Source of the DNA: an uncultured Campylobacter sp.
GTDB lineage: Bacteria; Campylobacterota; Campylobacteria; Campylobacterales; Campylobacteraceae
Assembly (NCBI RefSeq): GCF_937981295.1
Contig: NZ_CALJPC010000045.1
Coordinates: forward strand, 1 to 62,897
DNA length: 62,897 nucleotides
Direction of reading: 5' to 3'
In this document: piece after piece, positions 1 through 9,097 of the stretch
Layout of the letters: each line of letters opens with the position of its first letter
How positions within the stretch are numbered: the stretch's first letter is position 1
Translations under genes and position numbers: made by a program
Notes under the pieces: generated by a model
Told to the model about the DNA's origin: nothing
Database searches by the model: none
The model's input: the letters and a program-made list of their open reading frames with translations, nothing else

Positions 1-420
1 TAAATTTAAAATTTTTAAATTTCGTTGCGGCAAGCTTGCATACTGCGGAATTTCGGAATTCCACCGAAGCGAGCATAAAATTCCGTCGCGAGATTTTAAA
101 ACGGAATTCACCTATGGATTTGCGGGGTAGAATTCCGCGGCGGAATTTCAGATCTCAAGCGTGGCATACTTTCATCGCATGTTTTGCAAACCGGCAAGCC
201 GCAGGTAGAATTCCGCTATGAAGATTTCTACTCGGAATTCCGCGGTAAAATTTCACTATGGAATTTAGACTGGAATTCTATGGCAAAACCTCGATATAAA
301 ATTTTAATCAGAATTTCAAGACGGCATTTCAAGACAAAATTCTGCGATTTAAATTTCGCTCAAGACAAAATCCCACGATTTAAAATTTCGCGCCGATTGA
401 TGAGTTGCTTTGTCGCGCCG
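1..420. repeat. Intergenic degenerate repeat array, no gene
   Basis: No convincing gene. From about 50 to 300 the sequence is a chain of GAATTCCG / AAATTTC words separated by short GC-rich spacers. Successive words start about 12 to 15 bases apart, and 13 is common, so reading frame is not kept. The same words occur inside several genes in this window, there with spacing in multiples of three. Short open frames here are products of the repeat. The stretch lies downstream of the ABC transporter ATPase gene. Confidence 0.6.
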
Positions 421-1185
421 CTACTTCACCTGCGCGCTGAAAATTTGCGTGATGCTGGGGACCTGCTCGCCTGCAATGTCAAATTCCGCCGTTTTGATCT
501 GTACGCCGTAGAGCGAGCTAAGCGCGGCTTCAGTTAAAATTTTGTTGCTTGCGCCGTAATTGTAGCTAAGATCATTTCGCAAGATCAGTGTGCGATCGGC
601 GACAGCTAGGGCGTGGTTAGGCTGATGGGTGGTAAAAACTATGCTCGCATCGCTATTTGAGCGTAGATTTGCGATGAGGCTTAGCACGCGGTCTTGGTTT
701 TTGATATCAAGCGCGCTAGCGGGCTCGTCCAAAAACAGCACGTCGCTACCGCTAGCTAGGGCTCTAGCAAAGAGCACGAGCTGCCTCTGCCCGCCGCTAA
801 GGGCGTTAAAGCTGCGCTTTTGCAGATGGGCGACGCCTAGCGTATCCAGAGCGTCAAGGCAGATTTGAATATCCTTTTTGCCTGGTTTTGAAAAGAGGGA
901 GATATCACGTACTCGCCCCATCAGTACGATGTCAAGCACGCTGTAATCAAACGCGACGTTAAAGCTTTGAGGCAAGAAAGCAAATTTTGCCTTGCGCACG
1001 ATCTCGCCTTCTTTAGGCTGCAAAATCCCCATCATACACGACATTAGCGTACTTTTGCCTTGCCCGTTTAAGCCCAAAATCGCTAATGTTTGAGAGCTGG
1101 CAAGCTCGAAGCTTAAGTTGCGAAAGCAGAATTTTTCCGCCTCGTAATAAAAGCCAGCGTTTTTTACCTCAATTAGATTTTGCAT
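421..1185 (-). CDS. ABC transporter ATP-binding protein, iron-chelate type
   Basis: Cytoplasmic ATPase of a FecE/BtuD-type importer, 254 aa, normal for the family. Walker A is GLNGQGKST near residue 39, the ABC signature LSGGQRQL near 130, Walker B DVLFLDEP just after, and the switch histidine is in TTHQP. It is the last gene of a three-gene minus-strand operon and its start lies inside the end of the permease gene (17-base overlap), so translation is probably coupled. The family imports ferric siderophores, haem, cobalamin or, in Helicobacter, nickel. The sequence does not reveal the substrate, although nickel is worth considering given the hydrogenase region 6 kb away. Confidence 0.9.
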   Translation of the reverse strand: MQNLIEVKNAGFYYEAEKFCFRNLSFELASSQTLAILGLNGQGKSTLMSCMMGILQPKEGEIVRKAKFAFLPQSFNVAFDYSVLDIVLMGRVRDISLFSKPGKKDIQICLDALDTLGVAHLQKRSFNALSGGQRQLVLFARALASGSDVLFLDEPASALDIKNQDRVLSLIANLRSNSDASIVFTTHQPNHALAVADRTLILRNDLSYNYGASNKILTEAALSSLYGVQIKTAEFDIAGEQVPSITQIFSAQVK

Positions 1186-2149
1186 TTTTGGCGCTCCTTT
1201 TTAGAAGTAGGGCAAAGATCGGGCTTCCGATGAGAGCGGATAGAATTCCTAAAGGAATTTCGGCGCTACTTAGCGAGCGAGATAGATCGTCGATTGCCAG
1301 CATAAAGATCGCTCCTGCGATGAAGCAGGCAGGCATTAACTTCACGTGGTCGCTGCCCGCGATGAGCCTGGTGGCGTGTGGCACCACAAGACCTACCCAG
1401 CCGATATTTCCGCTGACGCTAACTTGTACGGCGATCAGAGCGGTGCAAAGCGCTAGGATCGTGCAGCGCAGAAACTTAACATCCACGCCTAGCACGCGCA
1501 AATCATCATCATTTAGGCTGAGTAGATTAAACCGCCATCTCAGCGCGATTAAGACTGCAGAAGCGGGCAGGGCGATCGCGCACATCAAAATTACTTTATC
1601 GTATCCTGCGCTTACGAAGCTTCCCAGTAGCCAAAAGACGATATTAGGCAGCACTTCCTCATCGTCTGCTAGATACTGCACCAAGCTCGTAAGTGCGGCA
1701 AATACGCCGTTAATGACTATACCTGCTAAAATGAGTGAGAAAATATCAGCGCGTGCTACGAATTTTGCCAAAAGATAGAGTAAAAATAGTGCCGCAAGTC
1801 CGAAGCAAAATGCAAACCCCGCAAGCCATAAACCGCTCAATCCTAGCAAGATACAAAGCGCGCCGCCGAATGCCGCTGCGGTGCTAACGCCTACGATGTG
1901 CGGGCCAACGAGCGGGTTTTTAAATACCGCCTGTAAGCTCAAACCCGCGATAGCAAGCGCTCCACCGCAAAGGCTGGAGAGTAGAATGCGCGGAATTCTA
2001 ACATCCAGCATCACACTTTTGGCGGCTTCATCGCCGCCTCCGCTAAAGAGAATTTTAAAAATTTCTTCTAACGGTATATGAAACTGCCCACTAGCGAGCG
2101 AGATTAGCGCCAGCACTACCCAAAAAAGAAGCAGGATTACGTTTAGCAT
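1169..2149 (-). CDS. ABC transporter permease, FecCD family
   Basis: Inner membrane permease of 326 aa with about nine or ten hydrophobic segments, typical of the FecCD/BtuC family. Visible family features are RIPRILLSSLCGGALAIAG near residue 52, GLVVPHATRLI near 252 and the C-terminal stretch PLGILSALIGSPIFALLL. The start codon overlaps the stop of the binding-protein gene (TAATG) and the 3' end overlaps the ATPase gene, so the three genes form one operon. It presumably works as a homodimer with two ATPase subunits. A 35-codon relic of a second permease of this kind lies at 3359-3466. Confidence 0.92.
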   Translation of the reverse strand: MLNVILLLFWVVLALISLASGQFHIPLEEIFKILFSGGGDEAAKSVMLDVRIPRILLSSLCGGALAIAGLSLQAVFKNPLVGPHIVGVSTAAAFGGALCILLGLSGLWLAGFAFCFGLAALFLLYLLAKFVARADIFSLILAGIVINGVFAALTSLVQYLADDEEVLPNIVFWLLGSFVSAGYDKVILMCAIALPASAVLIALRWRFNLLSLNDDDLRVLGVDVKFLRCTILALCTALIAVQVSVSGNIGWVGLVVPHATRLIAGSDHVKLMPACFIAGAIFMLAIDDLSRSLSSAEIPLGILSALIGSPIFALLLKRSAKNAKSN

Positions 2150-3195
2150 TATTTTTGATATTTGACGCGGTAAAATTTCTCGTAGAATTCCTCTACTTTT
2201 TTATCAAAGTTTGCGTCCTTAAAATTTTGCGGATAAAGTTTCATCGCAAGCCATTCCTCACCAAGCGCCATTGCTTCGGCAGTCGGATGACCCCATGCTT
2301 TAACGAATTCGGGCATTAGATAAATTCTATCCTCTTTCACGGCGCTAAGACCTTTTAGCGCAGGGTTTGCCTTAAGTTCGGCAGGTACTTGAGGATAGCG
2401 GTTTTGCACTAAGATAATCTGCGGATTCCATGCTAAAATTTGCTCCGGCGAAACCTGTTTGTATCCCTTTATATCTGCAGCGGCGACGTTCGTCGCACCC
2501 GCTCTTGCTAACATTACGCCAGTATATTTGCCGCTACCGTAGGTCGTAAGATCAGGATTTGCCATATAAACTCTAGGTCTTTTATCTACGATAAAATTAC
2601 TAAATTTGGCATTTAAATCAGCTTGCGATTTTTTAACGAAATTTATTAGTTCAGCGGCATCCTTTTCGTGATTGCTTAGTTCGCCTAGAATTTTAACCCC
2701 CTCGTAAAAGCCCTCATCGTAAGCAGCGAAGCTATCGCGCTCATCTTTAAAGGTCGGATTTAGCTTAGCTTTTTCCTCTTGTGCAGAGCTAAAAAACGAA
2801 ATGCCTACGACTGGGATTTTTAACTCCTCCATTTTAGCGATATATTCTTTAGGGAAGTAGTTGACCACTACGACCGCATCGGGCTTTAGACTAAGCAGAG
2901 CTTCGTAATTGACATCTTTGATATCGCCTGGATTAGGTAGGTTTTTAAAACTCGGTGCCAAACGATTATACTCTTTGCCTAGGCGCTGCTCCCAGCTTTT
3001 TAGGATGCCTACGACCTTATCTTGGGCGTTGATTTCGTTTAAGACATTGAGCGCTTCGTGGTGTAGCACGACGATACGATTTACTTGATCCGGGATCGTG
3101 ACCTTGCGACCGAGCTGATCGGTAATCGTGCGATCTGCAAAAGCCAGGCTAGCGCAAAGCGCTGCACCAAGAAGGATTGAGTGAAGTTTAAGCAT
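2149..3195 (-). CDS. Periplasmic substrate-binding protein of iron-chelate ABC importer
   Basis: Class III periplasmic binding protein (PF01497 type) of 348 aa. I take the start at 3195 because AAGGAG sits just upstream; an ATG further out at 3261 has no good ribosome site. Residues 1-20 form a signal peptide ending ASLAFA, followed by the family N-terminus TITDQLGRKVTIP. The hinge region YEALLSLKPDAVVVV and a C-terminal HPTAEAMALGEEWLA stretch are visible. It heads the operon with the permease and ATPase. A close but broken paralogue lies immediately upstream (3463-4495), so this looks like the surviving copy of a tandem duplication. The ligand is unknown: ferric siderophore, haem or another metal chelate. 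Confidence 0.88.
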   Translation of the reverse strand: MLKLHSILLGAALCASLAFADRTITDQLGRKVTIPDQVNRIVVLHHEALNVLNEINAQDKVVGILKSWEQRLGKEYNRLAPSFKNLPNPGDIKDVNYEALLSLKPDAVVVVNYFPKEYIAKMEELKIPVVGISFFSSAQEEKAKLNPTFKDERDSFAAYDEGFYEGVKILGELSNHEKDAAELINFVKKSQADLNAKFSNFIVDKRPRVYMANPDLTTYGSGKYTGVMLARAGATNVAAADIKGYKQVSPEQILAWNPQIILVQNRYPQVPAELKANPALKGLSAVKEDRIYLMPEFVKAWGHPTAEAMALGEEWLAMKLYPQNFKDANFDKKVEEFYEKFYRVKYQK

Positions 3196-3358
3196 TTTTT
3201 CTCCTTGAAAATTCCGCAAAATATGCGGGATTAGAATAGCTGAATTATAGCCGATCGGCATAAAATCTAGATAAATTTTTATATAAATTTTGATTTTGTC
3301 GTGGGGGATTTCAGATGCTTTCGTAGGGCAGAATTTTGTGATTTTACGCAGAATTTTG

Positions 3359-3466
3359 CTAGTAAAAATTTTTGCCCTTCTCCTCTAGGCCAACCGGATA
3401 CTGCCCGATGCCAAGCGAAACCGCGAACAGCAGGACCCAGAGCAGCAGTAGGGCGGAAAATTTCAT
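3359..3466 (-). pseudogene. N-terminal stump of a second FecCD permease
   Basis: A 35-codon open frame begins at an ATG that overlaps the stop of the broken binding-protein gene (ATGA), the same coupling as in the intact operon. It reads MKFSALLLLWVLLFAVSLGI then GQYPVGLEE, which parallels the intact permease start (LLLFWVVLALISLASGQ, then PLEE), and then runs into unrelated sequence and a stop. This is best explained as the 5' remnant of the permease from a duplicated transporter cassette whose remainder was deleted. It is too short to function. Confidence 0.7.
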
Positions 3467-4495
3467 TTATAGCTCGTGCGGTAGAATTTTTGATAAAATT
3501 CCTCTACTTTTTTGTTAAATTCCGCCTCGTCAAAGTGCTTCGGATAGAGCTTCATCGCTAGCCACCACTCGCCAAGCGCCATGGCTTCGGCAGTCGGATA
3601 GCCCCATGCTTTGGCGTATTCGGGCATCATGTAAATTTTATCCTCTTTGACCGCGCTTAAATTTGCAAGCTGCGGGTTGGATTTGAGCTCGGCGGGCACC
3701 TGCGGGTAGCGATCCTGCACGAAGATCATCTGCGGCGCCCACGCTAAAACTTGTTCGGCAAATACCTGCTTGTAGCCTTTGATGCTCTCTGCTGCGACGT
3801 TTTGCGCGCCGGCTCGCATAAACATTATGCCCGTGTATTTGCCGCTGCCGTAGGTCGTGAGGTCTGGATTTGCTATGTAAATTTTAGGCCTTTTATCGAC
3901 GATGAAGTCGCTAAATTTAGCTTTTAGCTGCTCTTGCGAGGTTTTTACGAAGCCTATGAGCTCGGCGGCCTCTTTTTCGCGGTTTGCGACCTTGCCAAGA
4001 AGCTCGATCCCGTCGTAAAAGCCCTCGGTGTAGGCGGCCTCGTCGTCTTTGAAGGTCGGATTTAGCTTGCCCTTATCGGCGGCGTCGCTGCGCTGAAAGC
4101 TAACGGCGACGACGGGGATTTTGAGCTCCGTCATTTTGTCGATGTATTCTTGCGGGATGTATTTGTGACTATCACGACGCCCGGCTTTAGCAAAGCACCG
4201 CTTCGTAGTTGATGACCTTTAGATCGCCCGGGGTCGGTATATCTTTTAGGCTCGGCGCTAGGCGGATGTAGTTTTTGCCGAGCGACTTTTCCCACAACTC
4301 CTGCACGCCGACGACCTTATCTAGCGCGTTTAGCTCATTTAGCGCGTTTAGGCTTTGGTGCTGAAGTACGACTATGCGTTTAACTTCGTCAGGTAGCGTG
4401 ACGTCGCGGCCTAGTTGGTCAGTTATAATACGATCTGCAAAAAGCGAACTCGCGCACAGCGCAAGAGCCAGCGCAAAAGAGTGAGGCTTACTCAT
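3463..4495 (-). pseudogene. Second substrate-binding protein, two frameshifts
   Basis: Paralogue of the binding protein at 2149-3195, split into two frames. The N-terminal part (4187-4495) has a signal peptide, then IITDQLGRDVTLP, and ends at YEAVLC. The C-terminal part (3463-4134) starts at MTELKIPVV and runs to the normal end. Comparison with the intact copy shows two single-base losses close together: one in ctttgctaaag (near 4190; ctttcgctaaag would give L-S-L-K) and one near 4160 (aaatac where aattac would give N-Y). The combined shift matches the offset of the two frames. A sequencing error is less likely because there are two lesions and the following permease is also truncated. Confidence 0.85.
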
Positions 4496-4930
4496 TTTAT
4501 ATCCTTTAATTTAGATTATATACTTTTTAATACGCCCGATTGTACGTGCTTTTTAGACGGCTGCGTTTAGAAAATATACTTTGAAATATTATAGATTTTT
4601 AATGATAAATTTTAGGTAAAAGATGAAATTTTAAAGTAGGGCGGAAGTAAAATTTTATAGAAGCAAACTAGAGCGCAAATTTTGAAAAATTAAAAATTTA
4701 AAGGTAGCACTTTTCCTTGAATTCGGAATTTTAATCTGGTTTTAAATTTTATAGAATTATTCATCATAATTAAGTCTAAACTTATGCGGATTGCACTATA
4801 ATTCATACTTTCATTTTTTACCTTTATGCGGTATATCTTATGCAAAGCAGCCGATTTATAGCTTATCTATCGGCGTTTAGATCGCAGGCGAGTATGCGAA
4901 TATGAAGTTTATAACGGATTTGGAGAATAG
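4496..4930. other. Intergenic region, promoter-bearing, no gene
   Basis: No coding sequence seen. The region is AT-rich and divergent, serving the broken binding-protein gene on the left and the MBOAT gene on the right. A TATAAT at 4797-4802 on the plus strand is a plausible -10 for the MBOAT gene, about 130 bases from its start. Several minus-strand TATA-like words lie near 4510-4530. Confidence 0.4.
4797..4802 (+). promoter_or_regulatory. Candidate -10 box for the MBOAT gene
   Basis: A perfect TATAAT lies in a T-rich stretch, as is usual for Campylobacter sigma-70 promoters, which have a weak -35. It is the best match upstream of the acyltransferase gene, but the 128-base distance to the start codon would give a long leader, so this is tentative. 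Confidence 0.3.
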
Positions 4931-6388
4931 ATGCTTTTTAACTCATATGAATTTATATTTGCATTTTTACCAATAACATTTTTTATATATTTTTTCCTAA
5001 ATAAAAGACGTTTAAGCGAGCTGTCAAAGGGGTTTTTAGTCGCTTCATCGCTATTTTTTTACGCTTGGTGGAACATCGCGTATCTGCCTATAATCTTATG
5101 TTCGATGATATTTAATTATTGTTTCGGAATGGAGCTAAATAAAAGTGATGCAAAAATTTCAAAAAAGGCGATCTTGATTGTCGCAATAGCTGCAAATTTA
5201 GCGTTACTTGGATATTTTAAGTACTCGGATTTCTTGATCGATAATTTAAATTTTGCCTTTAATCTGCACATTCATAGTTTAAATTTACTTCTTCCGCTTG
5301 CAATTTCGTTTTTTACGTTTCAGCAGATCGCATACCTCGTAGATTCATATAACGGAGGGGGCACTAAAGAATATAATTTTTTAAATTATTGTCTATTTGT
5401 TACATTTTTCCCGCAGCTCATAGCGGGTCCAATCGTCCATCACAAGGAGGTTATGCCGCAGTTTGGTGATCTTAAAAATAAAGTGCTAAATTATAAAAAT
5501 ATTGCTCTTGGGCTTTTTATATTTTCTTTGGGTTTATTTAAAAAAGTTCTCATCGCCGATACCTTTGCCGTTTGGGCGAGCAATGGCTTCGATAAAGCTG
5601 AAATTTTATCGCTAATAGAGGCATGGGCGACCAGCCTCTCATATACTTTTCAGCTTTATTTCGATTTTAGCGGGTATTGTGATATGGCAATCGGAGCAGC
5701 ACTTCTTTTTAATATCAAACTTCCAATAAATTTTAATTCGCCGTATAAGGCTAGCGACATACAAGACTTCTGGCGCAGATGGCATATTACGCTAAGTAGG
5801 TTTTTACGCGATTATGTTTATATACCGCTGGGCGGTAACCGCAAGGGTAGGGCGAGGACATATTTAAATTTAATGCTCACCTTTATAATAGGCGGCATTT
5901 GGCATGGGGCGGGCTGGACTTTTATATTTTGGGGATTTTTACACGGATTGGCACTCATGATTCATAGGTTTTGGCATAATTTAGGCTTTAGAATGAATAA
6001 AGTTCTAGCTTGGTTTATAACCTTTAACTTCGTAAATATTGCCTGGGTGTTTTTTAGAGCTAAAGATTGGAGCGATGCGATAAAAGTATTAAAAGGAATG
6101 TGCGGAATGAGTGGTGTGGTGTTGCCGGATCCGCTCAGACATATTTTTAAATTTTTGCAGCATTTTAACGTAGAATTCGGAGGATACCTGATTCATATCG
6201 GAGGCAGACGCGATAGCATAATATGGCTATTAGTGGGATTTATCTTAATTCTATGTTGCAAGAATTCTATGGAGCTAGTCCACTCGCGTAAAGTGGAGAA
6301 ATTTTATATAGCAGCAGTTGCATTTTTGCTTCTTACGGCTTTATCAAATTTAAACACCGTATCGGAATTTTTATATTTTAATTTTTAG
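4931..6388 (+). CDS. MBOAT O-acyltransferase, AlgI/PatA type
   Basis: Integral membrane O-acyltransferase of 485 aa with roughly ten or more hydrophobic segments. It carries the AlgI/PatA signature: FWRRWHITLSRFLRDYVYIP near residue 279, PLGGNRKGR, and the catalytic histidine in GGIWHGAGWTFIFWG near 321. These proteins move acetyl groups across the membrane to a partner that O-acetylates alginate, peptidoglycan or other polymers. The start at 4931 is preceded by TTTGGAGAATAG. The gene 8 bases downstream encodes an SGNH-like protein, the expected second component. No alginate genes are nearby, so peptidoglycan (PatA-like) or a surface glycan is more likely than alginate. Lower GC than the flanking genes suggests possible acquisition. 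Confidence 0.88.
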   Translation: MLFNSYEFIFAFLPITFFIYFFLNKRRLSELSKGFLVASSLFFYAWWNIAYLPIILCSMIFNYCFGMELNKSDAKISKKAILIVAIAANLALLGYFKYSDFLIDNLNFAFNLHIHSLNLLLPLAISFFTFQQIAYLVDSYNGGGTKEYNFLNYCLFVTFFPQLIAGPIVHHKEVMPQFGDLKNKVLNYKNIALGLFIFSLGLFKKVLIADTFAVWASNGFDKAEILSLIEAWATSLSYTFQLYFDFSGYCDMAIGAALLFNIKLPINFNSPYKASDIQDFWRRWHITLSRFLRDYVYIPLGGNRKGRARTYLNLMLTFIIGGIWHGAGWTFIFWGFLHGLALMIHRFWHNLGFRMNKVLAWFITFNFVNIAWVFFRAKDWSDAIKVLKGMCGMSGVVLPDPLRHIFKFLQHFNVEFGGYLIHIGGRRDSIIWLLVGFILILCCKNSMELVHSRKVEKFYIAAVAFLLLTALSNLNTVSEFLYFNF

Positions 6389-6396
6389 GAGATAGA

Positions 6397-7461
6397 GTGA
6401 GTTACAAAACTAAACTTAAATTTCTATTTTTAATACTCATCTGTTTCATTGCATATCACACGCTAATGTGGTTTTGCATAACGAAAGAGATTTTTGATAG
6501 AAACGACGGTATGATGATAGGCGACCTTGGCAGATTATCGTATAAGATAAACTCGTATTTTCCCAGAAAAACCGAAGTAACCCTACCTAGAACTCATGAT
6601 ATTTTGGATTCGGATTTTCAAATGAGACAGGTAGATGTAATAACCATAGGCGATAGTTTTTCTAACGGCGGCGGGGGCGGACTAAACCCGTATTATCAGG
6701 ACTATATCCAAAGCGATAAGAACCTTACGGTTTTAAATATTCCTATAATAAACGAAAACTATTACAAGACGCTATTTTCGCTCATAAATTCCGATCTATT
6801 AGAAAAATTAAAGCCAAAATACATCATACTGGAATCCATCGAAAGACGAGCGGTGGATAGATTTGCATTCGATTTGGATAAATTTAAAAATGAAAGATCA
6901 AATTTAATAGCTCAAAAACGTGCTCCATCGTATCTCCAAACTCCAAAGCCATTTTTTATAAATACATTAAACTACAATAGTGTTTTATATCGTATAGCTT
7001 ACCGGTTTAACGATCATGCCTTTTTATCAAAAGTGTATTATCTTAAGCTGGATGGAGATTTTTTTACCTCCAAAGATCAAAGTGGACTATTATTTTATTA
7101 CGAAGATCTATATGGATTAGATAAATCAAATGCCGAAAATATCGCAGCGCTAAATAGAAATTTAAATGAAGTGCAGGGGCTTTTAGACAGATCTGGCATA
7201 AAACTATATTTTATGCCGATGGTGGATAAATATGATCTGTATTACGACCATATTTTGAATAAGAAATATGGAAAGAGCCGCTTTTTTGAACTGCTTCGAG
7301 GAGAGAATAAGCGATATGTATTTGTAGACACTAAAGAAATTTTAAACAGGCTAATAAAAAGCGGCGTAAAGGACGTATATTTTTCCGACGATACGCACAT
7401 GAGCACCATGGCGCTGAAAGAGATCATAGACAATATGGGATTTCGCGTCGCTGAATTTTAA
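6397..7461 (+). CDS. SGNH-like O-acetylation partner protein
   Basis: Predicted membrane-anchored extracytoplasmic protein of 354 aa: one N-terminal hydrophobic segment (about residues 8-27), then a soluble domain. TIGDSFSNGG near residue 87 matches SGNH block I with the nucleophilic serine, and FSDDTHMS near 330 matches the C-terminal Asp-x-x-His block seen in AlgJ/AlgX- and PatB-like proteins. It starts with GTG at 6397 behind AGGAG. It follows the MBOAT gene by 8 bases, so the pair probably forms a transfer system in which this protein attaches or removes acetyl groups in the periplasm. Acceptor unknown. Codon use is AT-rich like its partner. Confidence 0.75.
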   Translation: MSYKTKLKFLFLILICFIAYHTLMWFCITKEIFDRNDGMMIGDLGRLSYKINSYFPRKTEVTLPRTHDILDSDFQMRQVDVITIGDSFSNGGGGGLNPYYQDYIQSDKNLTVLNIPIINENYYKTLFSLINSDLLEKLKPKYIILESIERRAVDRFAFDLDKFKNERSNLIAQKRAPSYLQTPKPFFINTLNYNSVLYRIAYRFNDHAFLSKVYYLKLDGDFFTSKDQSGLLFYYEDLYGLDKSNAENIAALNRNLNEVQGLLDRSGIKLYFMPMVDKYDLYYDHILNKKYGKSRFFELLRGENKRYVFVDTKEILNRLIKSGVKDVYFSDDTHMSTMALKEIIDNMGFRVAEF

Positions 7462-7506
7462 AATTTTATGACCTGTGTATGCGATTCAAGCTATATTTTT
7501 AATGAT

Positions 7507-8274
7507 CTATTTTGCTGGCGGCGTCCATAAATTTTTATTCCAAAGCTCCGCGCCCGAAATTCCTTTAATTCTAATCCAAGCGATAAGTTCTAAAATTTCA
7601 GATAAAAGGATTACCGCAAGTACCATGTACGCTGTAGTTGCACTACTCATTTCTGGCAGTTTAATAAACGAATTGATGATTTCTACAAGCACTAAACATA
7701 TAAAATATAACCACGCGTAAGCATAAAAAATTTTACTCTTAGTGGCTTCTCCTAAGTAGCAATATACTATTGCCGGTGCTATGGTGCCGATAATCTTAAA
7801 CGCTGTAATCGTTACATACCAAATGGTAACAAATTGCGTATCTTTAATCTCCATAGAGTGATTAAGTCCTATAGCCATAGCCGCTAAAATGCAATAGAAT
7901 GCCTCCACGAAAGAACCGCCTTGCTCGTGTAAGGTATAATCTAGAGTCTCCAAGCTCACAATATTATTATTCATAGAGTATGGTAAAGGCGAAATAAATA
8001 CGATAGTCCAAAGCACTCGGGCGATAAAGTTAATTAAATACGCCCTAAAGACCTTACTATCGGAGATATCAGAGATCATTTTGGTCGCAGAGAGCTTGAA
8101 AATCATCGAAGTAAAAATCACGGCGACGATTGCGGCTGCGGCGGCGAAAAATCCTCTCATCGTAATATCGTGCAAAAACTCGCAACAAGCCCAAATGATC
8201 AGGTAGCAGCAGATCGATAAAACCCTAGAGGTTATGCCGCGAAATTTTATGACGTCTAAAGTGTTGCGTTTCAT
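7507..8274 (-). CDS. Multi-pass membrane protein of unknown function
   Basis: A 255-aa protein with about six or seven hydrophobic segments spaced through its length and a basic N-terminus (MKRNTLDVIKFRG). I do not recognise a family. It converges on the SGNH-like gene, whose stop is 45 bases away, and is AT-rich like that pair, so the three may have arrived together. No catalytic or binding motif is evident. It is accepted as a gene because the frame is long and uninterrupted and the hydrophobic pattern is regular. Confidence 0.6.
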   Translation of the reverse strand: MKRNTLDVIKFRGITSRVLSICCYLIIWACCEFLHDITMRGFFAAAAAIVAVIFTSMIFKLSATKMISDISDSKVFRAYLINFIARVLWTIVFISPLPYSMNNNIVSLETLDYTLHEQGGSFVEAFYCILAAMAIGLNHSMEIKDTQFVTIWYVTITAFKIIGTIAPAIVYCYLGEATKSKIFYAYAWLYFICLVLVEIINSFIKLPEMSSATTAYMVLAVILLSEILELIAWIRIKGISGAELWNKNLWTPPAK

Positions 8275-8687
8275 TTTTTGCCTTTGGATTTTTAAAATTT
8301 TATGGCGGATTATACTTGCGGGGTTTGAAATTTAGATAAATTTAGAACCGCCCGCGTTGCTGAATTTTAAAATTTCGCGTCGATTTTAGAATTTTGCGAC
8401 ATTTAGACGCCGGTTTTTAAAGGACGTGTAGTGCAGAGATTAAATACAGCGCGCATAAAAAAGGTGTGGCGATCAAATAAATTCCTGCTTGTTGATAGCT
8501 CAAAAAGCCGCGCAGAGGGGAGGGCGCATGCGGAGTTTAACAAGAAATTTAATCCGTGCAGATTTGTAGATTTGTCATAAAGGCCGTAGCTCTCAAAGGG
8601 CAAATTTAACAATCTGCGGGCGGACGCAAAACAGATCGCATAATAAAAGTAGTTTTAAAATTTCAATGCAACAAGTGGATTGGTTAA

Positions 8688-8831
8688 TCAACAAACCATA
8701 TAGAAAACTCGCATTGACAAATCGATAAACTTATATATGTGACAAACAATGATGAAAGACACTGCGATCCCCATAATCTTAGATATTTTATATTGAAAAC
8801 TATAATTTTCAAGTAAAAATTTAATATGAAA
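8688..8831 (-). pseudogene. Possible membrane protein remnant
   Basis: An open minus-strand stretch of 47 codons without a good start ends in AVSFIIVCHIYKFIDLSMRV and a stop. The hydrophobic run followed by YKFIDLxMR resembles the last membrane segment and tail of acyltransferase-3 (OafA-like) proteins (for example Y-R-F-I-E-x-P-x-R). It lies in the AT-rich desert and nothing upstream continues the frame. It could equally be chance coding potential in AT-rich DNA. Confidence 0.25.
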
Positions 8832-8939
8832 TTAACGTATAATTATATGAATAATTTCATGTATTTTTGACGCATTTGGTGTTTTTATTAATGGTTTTTA
8901 TTAGAAGAATTTTTATATAAATCTATTCTACATTTGATA

Positions 8940-8958
8940 ATTTGAAGTGACTTCAAAT
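8940..8958. promoter_or_regulatory. Perfect inverted repeat ATTTGAAG-TGA-CTTCAAAT
   Basis: Eight-base arms ATTTGAAG and CTTCAAAT flank a three-base centre. This is the size of a dimeric repressor operator, but no gene starts close by in either direction, so it may be a relic of a lost gene. Confidence 0.35.
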
Positions 8959-9097
8959 GAAATCAACAGGACGAGATATGTTTTTGCAAGAATGAAATAG
9001 GAGATAAATATCTAAATTGGGCAGAAATAAAATTTTGCTTATAGCAAGGAGTTAAATTTAAAATATGGAAAGTTTTGCGCCCAGAAAAGGCCCTCTT

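Larger units (their letters stand above)
8275..9097. other. Gene desert with AT-rich patch
   Basis: No intact gene is seen. The left part (8275-8640) is ordinary spacer with AAATTTTAAAATTT-like words. From about 8640 to 9060 the composition becomes much more AT-rich and lacks the usual repeat words, suggesting a different origin. It holds a short minus-strand frame resembling the end of a membrane acyltransferase (8688-8831) and a perfect inverted repeat (8940-8958). The hypA stop follows at 9098. Confidence 0.5.

Noticed and set aside
1..420. CRISPR array
   Set aside because: Words are short, degenerate and irregular, spacers are only a few bases, and no cas genes are present.
8403..8612. 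69-codon minus-strand frame in the gene desert
   Set aside because: No recognised features and it sits beside degenerating DNA.
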